Source: Pedobacter sp. N36a (GTDB lineage: Bacteria; Bacteroidota; Bacteroidia; Sphingobacteriales; Sphingobacteriaceae). From it: a stretch of DNA of 64,000 nt. Of this stretch, positions 57,201 through 64,000 are shown piece by piece. Under the pieces are notes generated by a model that did no database searches, was not told where the DNA came from, and worked only from the letters and a program-made list of their open reading frames with translations. Both the position numbers and the translations under genes were made by a program. The DNA is taken from the NCBI RefSeq assembly GCF_014472395.1, contig NZ_JACSZW010000007.1:1-64000 (forward strand), written 5' to 3'. How positions within the stretch are numbered: the stretch's first letter is position 1; the number at the start of each line of letters is the position of its first letter.

Positions 57201-60200
57201 TGGTTTCCCATTGGTAGAATTGTAGATGGCACCTCCGCTAATCACTGCTGCATTGTCTTTGAAATCGACTTTATCCATCGTGATGGCAGCGCTGATATTG
57301 AATAGTCCAGCACCATGCTTTGCTTTGTTGCTGATGAATTTTACATCTCTAAAACTCGACGCTGCGGAGTTGTACATCCCACCACCATAGGCATAGCCTC
57401 CGGTAACTACAGTGTTATTCTCCAATATGATATTGCTAAATTCAGCAGCGCCACTATTGAAAACACCTCCTCCATAATTATAGGCAGTGTTGTCTTTAAT
57501 CCAAAGGTTTCTAAAGATCACCTTTCCTAAAGCATTGTAAATTCCCGCCCCATAATAGGCTTCATTACTGGAATTAGATCCCATTGCGGTTTTTCCTCCT
57601 GAAATGCTAAACCCATCTACAATGGTCGCATTGGTTAAGGCAACACGGTTATAGAGGACGTGGTAACTTCTGTTTTCCCCACTCAAAATCGTCTCATTTG
57701 TCGTCGAAATGGTTTCCGGAACCCGGTCTGAAAGCTCATTTTCCGTCCCTGCAAAACCACCAAATAGCTTCAGATTCTCTTTCAAAGTAAAGTAGTTTGT
57801 GACTTTAAGACCTGGGTTATATTTTCCTTTTGCCACCCAGACCGTGTCTCCAGCCAGGGCAGAACTTAAACCCTTTTGAAGATCAAGAAAACCATTGGTC
57901 CAGTCGGCACCATTGTCCATTCCGCTAGCGGCCTGGTTCACATAAATACGAACCCCACCGATCCCAGGTTTCACTTCTACCGTATACAGCCTGTTTCCAC
58001 AAAGGTGGCCATCATTTGCCGTTACGTTGAAGGTGTAGATTCCATTATTAATCGGTCTGCCAGTAATGCTTCCTGAAGTACTCATCAACAATCCGTCTGG
58101 TAATTTACCATAGCTGATGGCATAGGTATAGGTACCGTTGCCACCTGTCGCAGTCATTTGCTGCAGGTACTTTTGTCCACGGATCCCTTCCGGCAATGCC
58201 GCCGGACCCACCATAATTCTATTCTGCTGATTTTCATAAGCACCAAGATCTACCGCATCTGCCATGATCCTGTTCTGACCAGTGATATCTTTGGTTAATC
58301 CCGCAGCAAACACATTATCTCCCATATTTATAGCTGGAGAACATGCAGATAAAGATAAATCATCAGGGTTTGTCAGGTTGAACATTGGATTCGCATCAAC
58401 TACTGTTTTTCCAGCCGCATAACCTCCCTGAATCAGGGCATTGCTCACTTTTACATTCAGGTTTAACTCATCTGCGACATTATTTCCTCGTTTATTTCCC
58501 CAAAGGATGCTGTTTTGCAAAGTCAGTGTGCCTGCATTGCGGTAAATACCTCCGCCATATTTGTTAATGGAAGCATTCACGTAACCGATGCTGTTATTGC
58601 TGAACGTAACGTTGTTTAAAGTAGATGTCGCTGTATATTGGTAGAAACCACCACCGAAATATCCGGCAGTACTGCTCACTTTATTTCTGCTGAAAATCGC
58701 ATTGTTTAAAGTCAATGTTGAAGCGTACTGGTATAAACCGGCACCATGCTGTACCGAAGTATTTGCGATAAATGCAGCTCCACCTACGGTAATCTTACCG
58801 CTGTAAGCATAGAATCCACCGCCAATCAGATTTGCTTTATTCTCTTTAAAAACCACATTGTTCAAGTTCAGTGCTGCAGTAACATGGTACAGTCCGCCGC
58901 CATAGTTTGCCGTATTGTTTAGGAACTCTAGGTTATTCATAGTTGCAGCGCCTGAATTGTATAACCCACCGCCATAAGGGTAAGATCCTGTACTGATCGT
59001 ATTGCCTTCAAAAGTGATCTTTGTCAGCACCGATGCCGCGGCATTGTACATCCCTCCGCCATAACTGCTGGCATTGTTATTTTTAATCCAGAGGTCGTTA
59101 AAGATCATCGCCCCACGACTGTTATACACACCCGCTCCGATATAAGGTTCGCTGCCGCTACCACCAATTGCCGTACGTCCGGCGGTAATGGTAAATCCAT
59201 CCAGAACCGTTGCTTTTGTTAAAATTGCCGTATTGAAAATAACGTGTCTGTTGATGTTTTTACCGTCTAATATCGTTTGATTAAGTGTTCTTGTGTTTAG
59301 CGTATCTCTTTCTGAAAGCAGGTTCTCCGTGGCGGCAAAACCACCGTATATTTTAACCCCTTCTTTCATTTGGAAGGTCGAGGTTAGGAGTGGCCCAGGA
59401 CTGTATGTCCCTTTCGCTACCCAGATTTGATCCCCAGGTAAAGAGACTTTTAAGGCGTTTTGTAAATCGAGATAGGCATTATCCCAGGTACTTCCGTTGT
59501 TCTGACCAGCAACTGCGGCCTGGTTTACCAGGATACGAACCACTCCTGTACCCGCCACAATTTCCATGTTGTACATCCGATGACCACATAAGTTCCCATC
59601 AGTTGCTTTAACAACAAAAGTATATTTACCAATTACAATTGGATTTCCTGTGAGGAATCCAGATGGAGTCATTGATAACCCATCAGGAAGTTTACCAGAA
59701 ATCACCTGATAGGTATAGTTGCCTGCTGTGCTTCCAGCCCCATCAACTCCTTGTAATTGTACACTGATGCTTTCCCCACGATTCCCTTGCGGCATTGCTG
59801 CAGGTTTCACCTCAATTACCTCTTGCTGGTATTCTAAAGCACCCATATCTACCCATTCCGATTTGATCCTCTCTAACCCAGCAAGATCTTTGCTGCCTGC
59901 TGCTACCAGGTTATTATCTCCCGTATTTACCGCTGGCGAACATCCGGTAAGTCCTAGATTATCCGCTGCTGCGTTCACAAACATCGGTTCAGCATCAATG
60001 ATATTTGCACCAGCTGCATAACCTCCCTGAATCAGGGAATTGTTTGCCTTAATGTTCAGGTTGAGCTGATCTGGTGTATCGGATCCTCTGGTATTCCCCC
60101 AAAGCACACTATTGTTTAAGGTAACTGTTCCTGCATTTCTGTAGATCGCACCACCATAGTTTACCGTACCTGTCTTGAAATAATTGATGCTATTGTTACT

Positions 60201-63200
60201 GAAACTGTTGTTCGTTAACACTGCCGTTCCGGAGTATAGGTAAACCGCTCCGCCATAATTAGCCGCTGTCGAAGTCACCCTGTTCCTGCTAAAAGTACTG
60301 TTGTCAAGCTTAAACACACTGTTAGACCAAATCGCTCCGCCATGTAATGCAGCAGTGTTATTGGTAAATGATGTTCTGTTTAAGGTCAATGTTCCGCTGG
60401 CGTAAATTGCACCACCACTTCCTGTTGCGATATTGTCTTTAAAAATCACATTCGTAAATACCGGTGTTCCATTGGCAATAAACACAGCCCCTCCGGTAGT
60501 AGATTTATTGGCATTAAAACTGGCATTGGTGATGGTTAAAGTGGCTCCGGAGTTGCTATAAATCGCACCTCCTTGTCCATTGGTGATCGTGTTATTGTCG
60601 AACCGGACATCCGTCAGTTCTGCCATCCCTGCGTTGAACAGGGCAGATCCATAACCCGGATAACTCGCCGATTCAATGATTTTGTTGTTTTCAAAAACAC
60701 CACCTTTAAGCTTAAATCCACCAACATTATAAACGGCGGAACCTCTAGCATAATTACCCGTTGTACGGTTGTTGCTAAAGATGATATTGCTATAAGTTGC
60801 ATTGCCACTGTGGTAAATTCCAGCACCATAACTGGCCACATTATTCTTAATCCATAGGTGATTGAAAACTGCCGCACCTGCAGAGTTGTAAATTCCGGCA
60901 CCATAATAATTGCCATTGTAATAATAGCTGTTATAGCTGGTTCCTGCATTTCCTCCTTGAATAGAAAATCCATCCAGCACAGTAGCATTAGTCAACGCTG
61001 TGGCATTGTAAACCACATGATAACTTGGCTTACCCTGGCTACCATCAAGAATGGTTTCATTGGCACCACGAATCGCTGTACTGTCTCTTTCTGTAAGTAA
61101 GGTTTCTGTACCAGCAAAACCACCATAGATCTTCACGCCTTCTTTTAGGTTGAAGTAAGAACTGATCAGCAAGCCCGGACTATAAGTCCCTTTGGCCACC
61201 CAAATCTCATCACCAGCAGAAGTTTGCCCTAAGGCAACTTGTAAATCAGTAAAAGCATTTGGCCAGTTACTTCCGTTCTGATCTCCGGTTGCCGCCTGGT
61301 GTACAAATAACCTTCCTGAGCCATTTAAAATGTTAACCGTATACTGTCTATTTCCACCTATCGTGCCATCAGTTGCACCAATTACAAAAGTGTAACTGCC
61401 CACCACGGTTGGCGTTCCCCTTAATTTACCATCCGGCAGGAAGACCAATCCGGTTGGCAATTTACCTCCCTGGAAGCTCCAGGTAAGTGGTAATAATGTT
61501 CCTGTCGCTGTTAATTGAATTTCAGCATATGCTCCTCTTTTCAATGGCGCAATCGTCATCGGATTTAGAATCAGGCTTTCTCCACCCTCATTTTCATAAG
61601 CCCCAAGATCAATCAGGTCATTGATGATACGTGGATTTCCGCCAAGGTCTTTATCAAATCCCTGCCAGCTGTTTTTCCCTGCATCAATAGCCAGAGAGCC
61701 TCCTTTTAGTTTCAGGTTATCCGCTGCAGCATTTTCAAACATCGGGTCACCAAACTTAATATCCTCTCCCGCAGCATAGTTGTTCTGGATTAAAGTGCTG
61801 CCTGCAACAATACCCGCATTGAGCTGATCCATCACATTATTGCCACGTTTATTGCCCCATAGAATACTGTTATGGAGTGTCACCACGCCCGAGTTGCGAT
61901 ACAATGCGCCCCCATAATTTAAAGTTGCACTGGCATTGATATAACTGATGCTATTGTTACTAAAAGTCACGTTATTGATCAATGCTTCTCCGGAGCTCAC
62001 ATAGATTGCTCCTCCATAATGGGCCGCAGTTGAACTTACTTTATTGCGACTAAAAATACTGTTGTCAATTCTGATACTGCCATTCGTCCAGATTGCCCCA
62101 CCATGTTGCAGCGAGATATTCTCTATAAAAGAAACCCTGTTTAAGACTGGTGTCCCAGCAGCATAAATTGCACCTCCCATTCCGTTTGCCGCATTCGCTC
62201 TGAAGATCACATCGGTAATTTCCGGGAAGCCATTGGCGATAAATAAGGCCCCACCAGTAGTCGCTTTATTTCCTGTAAACTCCGATTTGCTGATTTTTAA
62301 ACCTGCTCCGGAATTGTTATAAATCGCTCCACCTTGTCCATTGGCAATCGTATTGTTTACAAATTTTACCTCCTCCAGTTCCAGTAAACCGCTATTAAAG
62401 ATGGCGGCTCCGTAACCAGTGTAGCTAGCCGATTCAGTGATTTTATTGTCTTCAAAAAGGCCTTTAGTTAAGGCAAAGCCCCTGGAATTGTAGACCGCAG
62501 CACCCCGGGCATATGATCCTTTGGCAATGTTATTCGTAAATCTGATATTGCTGTATTCCGCATCTCCGGTATGGAATAAACCTGCACCATAAGTGGCCAG
62601 GTTGTTCTTTATCCATAGATTTCTGAAGATGGCAGATCCGGCCGTATTGTATATACCTGCACCGTAATAATTGGCATTGGAACCAGAGCTATAAGTAGTC
62701 AGTGATTTTCCTCCCTGAATACTAAAACCATCTAAAACTGTTGCCGCCGTCAGGGCTGCGGTATTATACACCACGTGGTAACTGGCTACTCCAGTGCTGC
62801 CATCCAGAATGGTTTCATTCGCAGCAGAAATGGCTGTACTATCTCTTTCTGTAAGTAAGGACTCCCTTCCGGCAAACCCTCCGTACATTTTTACACCTTC
62901 TTTTAAGGTGAAATAACTAGTCGCCAGAGCACCCGGATTATAAGTTCCTTTTGCTACCCAGATTTCATCTCCTGCCTTGACTTGCGCCATCGCTGCAGTT
63001 AAATCTGTAAAAGCATGCTGCCAATTGCTTCCGTTATTGTCGCCTGTTGCTGTCTGATGTACAAATAACTTAACTGGTCCCTCTTTAACGTTTACGGTGT
63101 ATTGCTTATTTCCTGCTATTGTTCCATCAGTCGCGCCGATGACAAAGGTATAGCTCCCTACTAAGGTTGGCGTGCCCCTTAATTTACCATCAGGCAGGAA

Positions 63201-64000
63201 CACCAGGCCGGTGGGTAGTTTCCCTCCCTGGAAGCTCCAGGTCACCGGCAATGTAGTTCCGGTATAGGTAAGTTGCAGATCCAGGTAAGCCCCTCTGCTG
63301 AGGTCTGGAATTAAGCCCGGGCTGATCATCAGCTGTCCGGCGCCATCATGCTCGTAAGCTCCAAGATCCACCACATCATTTACCAATCGGGGGTTGCCCG
63401 CCAGATCCTGATCGAAAGTCTGCCAGTTGTTATCTCCCACGTTGATGGCCAGAGAACCTCCTTTAAGTTTAAGGTTGTCGGCGGATGCATCTTCAAACAT
63501 CGGGTCTCCGATTTTAATCTCCGTTCCGGCAGCATAATTATTTTGAACTATAGAATTGCCGACAATGATTCCTGCGTTCAATTGATCCGCAACATTGTTG
63601 CCGCGCTTATTGTTCCAGAAGATGCTATTATGAACGTTTACTGTTCCTGAGCTACGGTACAAAGCTCCTCCATAACTTAGCGTTGCACTTGCATTGATAT
63701 AGTTGATGCTGTTGCCACTGAAACTCACGTTGCTGATATTGGCAGTTCCCGAGCCGATATAAATGGCTCCCCCAAAATATCCTCCGGTAGCGCTCACCTT
63801 GTTTCTACTGAAAATACTATTGTCTATTTTTAATGTTCCACTAGACCAGATGGCGGCACCATGTTGTACCGAGGTATTGCCTGCAAAGCTGATGCGGTTT
63901 AAGGTCATCGTAGCTCCCGTATAAATTGCCCCTCCTGTTGCTGTTGCAGCGTTGTCTTTAAAGCTTGCTGCGTACAGATCAAGGCTGCCATTTGCAAAGA
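51219..64000 (-). CDS. Giant multi-domain surface protein (N-terminus beyond right edge)
   Basis: At least 4,259 residues; the frame is open past 63908 to the right edge, so the ATG there is internal. From N to C: parts of five parallel beta-helix modules rich in GGAIY/FxxN repeats, each ending DLGAYE or similar and followed by a putative Ig domain (LPTGLVFLPDGKLRGTP). Then come fifteen Big_4-like Ig repeats of about 87 residues. An MBG-like region (QYGDDAFQLQATASSGLPV) and an InlB/Listeria-Bacteroides repeat (ITWESNGGTAVAPL) follow. The end carries a phage-virion-like SGAIS motif and a fibronectin-like module (YYVKAYAVNKLG). No membrane anchor or T9SS sorting domain is visible. It is probably an adhesin; the role is inferred. 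Confidence 0.9.
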   Translation of the reverse strand, partial: FANGSLDLYAASFKDNAATATGGAIYTGATMTLNRISFAGNTSVQHGAAIWSSGTLKIDNSIFSRNKVSATGGYFGGAIYIGSGTANISNVSFSGNSINYINASATLSYGGALYRSSGTVNVHNSIFWNNKRGNNVADQLNAGIIVGNSIVQNNYAAGTEIKIGDPMFEDASADNLKLKGGSLAINVGDNNWQTFDQDLAGNPRLVNDVVDLGAYEHDGAGQLMISPGLIPDLSRGAYLDLQLTYTGTTLPVTWSFQGGKLPTGLVFLPDGKLRGTPTLVGSYTFVIGATDGTIAGNKQYTVNVKEGPVKLFVHQTATGDNNGSNWQHAFTDLTAAMAQVKAGDEIWVAKGTYNPGALATSYFTLKEGVKMYGGFAGRESLLTERDSTAISAANETILDGSTGVASYHVVYNTAALTAATVLDGFSIQGGKSLTTYSSGSNANYYGAGIYNTAGSAIFRNLWIKNNLATYGAGLFHTGDAEYSNIRFTNNIAKGSYARGAAVYNSRGFALTKGLFEDNKITESASYTGYGAAIFNSGLLELEEVKFVNNTIANGQGGAIYNNSGAGLKISKSEFTGNKATTGGALFIANGFPEITDVIFRANAANGMGGAIYAAGTPVLNRVSFIENISLQHGGAIWTNGSIRIDNSIFSRNKVSSTAAHYGGAIYVSSGEALINNVTFSNNSISYINASATLNYGGALYRNSGVVTLHNSILWGNKRGNNVMDQLNAGIVAGSTLIQNNYAAGEDIKFGDPMFENAAADNLKLKGGSLAIDAGKNSWQGFDKDLGGNPRIINDLIDLGAYENEGGESLILNPMTIAPLKRGAYAEIQLTATGTLLPLTWSFQGGKLPTGLVFLPDGKLRGTPTVVGSYTFVIGATDGTIGGNRQYTVNILNGSGRLFVHQAATGDQNGSNWPNAFTDLQVALGQTSAGDEIWVAKGTYSPGLLISSYFNLKEGVKIYGGFAGTETLLTERDSTAIRGANETILDGSQGKPSYHVVYNATALTNATVLDGFSIQGGNAGTSYNSYYYNGNYYGAGIYNSAGAAVFNHLWIKNNVASYGAGIYHSGNATYSNIIFSNNRTTGNYARGSAVYNVGGFKLKGGVFENNKIIESASYPGYGSALFNAGMAELTDVRFDNNTITNGQGGAIYSNSGATLTITNASFNANKSTTGGAVFIANGTPVFTNVIFKDNIATGSGGAIYASGTLTLNRTSFTNNTAALHGGAIWSNSVFKLDNSTFSRNRVTSTAANYGGAVYLYSGTAVLTNNSFSNNSINYFKTGTVNYGGAIYRNAGTVTLNNSVLWGNTRGSDTPDQLNLNIKANNSLIQGGYAAGANIIDAEPMFVNAAADNLGLTGCSPAVNTGDNNLVAAGSKDLAGLERIKSEWVDMGALEYQQEVIEVKPAAMPQGNRGESISVQLQGVDGAGSTAGNYTYQVISGKLPDGLSMTPSGFLTGNPIVIGKYTFVVKATDGNLCGHRMYNMEIVAGTGVVRILVNQAAVAGQNNGSTWDNAYLDLQNALKVSLPGDQIWVAKGTYSPGPLLTSTFQMKEGVKIYGGFAATENLLSERDTLNTRTLNQTILDGKNINRHVIFNTAILTKATVLDGFTITAGRTAIGGSGSEPYIGAGVYNSRGAMIFNDLWIKNNNASSYGGGMYNAAASVLTKITFEGNTISTGSYPYGGGLYNSGAATMNNLEFLNNTANYGGGLYHVTAALNLNNVVFKENKANLIGGGFYAYSGKITVGGAAFIANTSVQHGAGLYQYASTLTLNNAIFSRNKVSSTAGYFGGGFYQYTATSTLNNVTFSNNSIGYVNASINKYGGGIYRNAGTLTLQNSILWGNKRGNNVADELNLNVKVSNALIQGGYAAGKTVVDANPMFNLTNPDDLSLSACSPAINMGDNVFAAGLTKDITGQNRIMADAVDLGAYENQQNRIMVGPAALPEGIRGQKYLQQMTATGGNGTYTYAISYGKLPDGLLMSTSGSITGRPINNGIYTFNVTANDGHLCGNRLYTVEVKPGIGGVRIYVNQAASGMDNGADWTNGFLDLQKGLSSALAGDTVWVAKGKYNPGLKVTNYFTLKENLKLFGGFAGTENELSDRVPETISTTNETILSGENRSYHVLYNRVALTNATIVDGFSISGGKTAMGSNSSNEAYYGAGIYNALGKVIFRNLWIKDNTAYNYGGGVFNSGAAEFSNIILENNTVVTGGYAYGGGMYNSAASSFRDVKFISNKAKHGAGLFNISAAITMDKVDFKDNAAVISGGAIYNSTNGKPAITNAKFIGNTAVQHGGAIYQYSGTLNISNAVFSRNRVTSTGGYYGGALYHYNGVTNLVNTSMANNSIAYANTSAANQYGGAVYRYTGTLNIYNSILWNNKRGNKVADQLTTGIIVANSTIENGYKTGTLILTKDPQFNNPDGDELSLSACSPAINMGDNSKVAGLGLDLAGAIRIQHNTVDIGAYEFQGLYLENAEQQLPAADQWSPYTHQVTLATAGNYIFSLSQGLLPDGMTLSPGGVISGEASEAGEYEFILAVAGDNVCGSLKIKLKVNPREPYIIEVLKPYPLPVKIDTGTPFDQLTLVPQVEVIMSDQSQAKFPVTWLPGDYNGNVEGLYTVIGNIIVPKPEMNRNNLTATAKVAVIDPVYPYIIALEEFPPVYVWYGIPFSEVLPQLPKQVRVTYDDRVTTDMLSLVWKQGSYDLKSGLYRLYADLVLKEVHANPAGFEASVDVYAQHDIISVEPLADITVPLKTPVANLPLQSSIRVTYHDQTTGFLNVIWDTAIYTPNKGGEYDLNGALQLKPLTSNSKRLTGEQKVIIRKNITSILPVPAASTPYATEFDDVELPKTVMAKFDDGTTDTVGVEWKPGKYNPMVSADYNLLGTLLHNSSIDNTSNLEAKIVLTVLPKPKNIVSIAKPDSVNVSFGTLVNAIEALKLAIPVTYDDGSNGTLNMTWDAEGYDPLKPGFYTFDGDPILIPGVANKDMRSTSITIILGKKEIISVTNPALINVKYGTETDQIGLPDEVAVRYNDQSAGTEGVLWSSATYNRLQEGSYTFKGEIVIHDQIENPNMKYAEVVVKVGPKPLTVVSSIPDSLNIPYGTDFNSAKLLFPKKAAVTYDNLSSGSLNVTWLEGDYLADEPGAYQLIGELETPDGFINPDSVKANLKVNIGKRIIKSYLSPDALTVFFGTDAGSLILPDALMAEFVDGGMQDLGVSWDLSNYNGNMEGEYVINGTFILPDDIENAKGIIPKIEINVLPRAKEIISLKADTLAVVYGTKLTDLVFPVLRNARLDDGTDLDIPVMNPSFESLDYDETQSGTYLFEGELELPQGVQNPKNLPAQVWIKVGRKEIVSIAAIAPLSVPFNTSFDALTLPESVKVIYNDQSEDLLPVDWLKGNYNEKLAGTYILPGTMVVPDEIDNPKPLQPAISVTVAEKIRTLVSIAADSISVVNGTALNALGLPVQVSGVFDDGSTEMISLKTWENTDYNPFEKGAYEFIGTVTLPVNTENPNDITAMLKVKVEARFVVSVAAIPDMVVPHGTLFSNLALPSMVDVTYNNQQTEPLSVLWEEGTFNGNIAGDYVLNGILLPDSPEENKDNKSASIKVSVQVPLLMINTVTVNSPIHFPLGTSKAQVMAQLGATLPVSYTVGSTGVVGVDWESADFIENEVGSFNFTGILDPAVGASNPTDITAKVEVIIDQKNIIDVAQSPALVDVYGKLFSALELPLTVKVTYDDQTTEELPVLWEEAGYQSNLLQEQTISGLVQLTSDIRNTLDLKGKIKITLQKDIDSVAVIAPITVAYGTPFSGLGLPASIAVSYNDGSTENLAVSWDPAVYVAAPIVDLLMVGELTLAANTFNTGLKTALAEIRVQKASQVINFTAIANKQYGDDAFQLQATASSGLPVTFELLDGYLNLNGDLVTIEGAGQVIIKAVQAGSAFYEKAEAEQRFVISKALLTVHGDSLKRYFAHENPSFTYQMEGFKYGEIASGIRAATKLTGEPEANTTATVASLPGVYPVVLGIGSLQADNYDFAFVNGSLEISRLYHTITWESNGGTAVAPLVVEDQALITPAVTTKEGAVFYAWYSDQNMETVFNFGLPITESITLYADWKLNPLPASGAISMKMVADYMLAIGEINETERKAPFSLAWLNGKSHLEDQDPPFKLTEWYGYAPVKKPLLKTVAVSAQNTTAVLTGMALISDGGSALTESGICWSTVPNPTLADAKVASGADASVISLEGLSTGIPYYVKAYAVNKLGVAYGNELAFLIKEDGQIEIVKK
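51222..51720 (-). other. C-terminal phage-virion-like motif plus fibronectin-like end of giant protein
   Basis: The segment ASGAISMKMVADYM...PFSLAWLNGKS...LTEWYGYAP repeats the pattern of the short GxISxxxV and SLxxFYG modules in phage virion proteins. A fibronectin-type region (ESGICWSTVPNPTLADAK, YYVKAYAVNKLGVAYGN) follows and ends the protein. Confidence 0.5.
52440..56375 (-). repeat. Fifteen tandem Big_4-like Ig domains in giant protein
   Basis: Counting by the recurring pattern (VxxGTxF...LPxxVxVxYDDxS...VxWxxGxY...GxYxLxGxLxLPxxxxNP) gives fifteen units of 85-90 residues. They run from about the PYIIEVLKPYP start to the KASQ end. They are well diverged at the DNA level, so this is an old array rather than a fresh expansion. 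Confidence 0.75.
56640..64000 (-). repeat. Five beta-helix modules of about 1.6-1.8 kb in giant protein
   Basis: The module joints recur as VHQTATGDNNGSNW-like starts near 63070, 61310, 59535 and 57945, and DLGAYE-type ends near 63345, 61590, 59830, 58240 and 56640. Each has an N-terminal WVAKGTYNPG segment and a run of GGAIY/FxxN coils, then a putative Ig domain. Modules 1-3 are the most alike; 4 and 5 are shorter. The first is cut by the window edge. Confidence 0.8.

Noticed and set aside
63906..63908. ATG at 63908 as start of the giant gene
   Set aside because: The frame stays open to the window edge and the upstream codons continue the beta-helix repeat pattern, so this ATG is internal.
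51219..64000. Reading the repeats as a CRISPR array or noncoding satellite
   Set aside because: The repeats are long, diverged, in frame and coding; no short identical repeats with unique spacers are present.

Overview
The window reads as a chromosomal segment of a Bacteroidota bacterium, most likely Pedobacter or a close relative in the Sphingobacteriaceae. Support comes from four SusC/SusD outer-membrane pairs, GldH, RicT (PSP1), DUF3078 and DUF6266 proteins, A-rich translation starts, and TAnnTTTG-type promoter boxes. No plasmid, phage structural or CRISPR locus is visible.

Layout. 1-2049: an AT-rich accessory edge with the 5' end of an IS256-type transposase, a metallophosphoesterase and a small membrane zinc-ribbon protein, beside tRNA-Arg(CCT) at 2050-2121. 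A degenerate copy of the tRNA T-arm lies at 1782-1794. 2127-5929: metG (TTG start), a divergent S66 LD-carboxypeptidase, and a secreted protein whose signal peptide is broken by a one-base frameshift. 6030-26111: four consecutive susC-susD operons, all on the minus strand, with no glycoside hydrolase or regulator between them. Three of the four share an upstream promoter block and a nearly identical 5' coding end. 26530-29031: a secreted M14 metallopeptidase.

29121-48691 is a housekeeping and envelope region. It holds murF, a DUF6266 protein, the holB-like/ricT/gldH cluster, ruvX (yqgF), an O-methyltransferase, two tandem glucosaminidase-LysM genes, a regulatory-domain protein overlapped by a small HExxH membrane protein, a DUF3078 protein, ffh, a YifB/ComM ATPase, an LpoB-type lipoprotein operon, a TlpA-like thioredoxin and an S9 oligopeptidase.

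48815-64000 (minus) is the most unusual part. It is a three-gene operon read from beyond the right edge: a giant surface protein (at least 4,259 residues visible, N-terminus missing), a secreted phage-tail-fibre-like protein, and a secreted protein with a phage tail-fibre core and a C-terminal S74 intramolecular chaperone. The giant protein has about five parallel beta-helix modules with Chlamydia-Pmp-like repeats, each followed by a putative Ig domain. After these come fifteen tandem Big_4-like domains, an MBG-like region, an InlB-type repeat, a phage-virion-like motif and a fibronectin-like end. Tail-fibre modules on Sec signal peptides, outside any prophage, make this the best candidate for a little-described system. 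Its function is inferred only from architecture.
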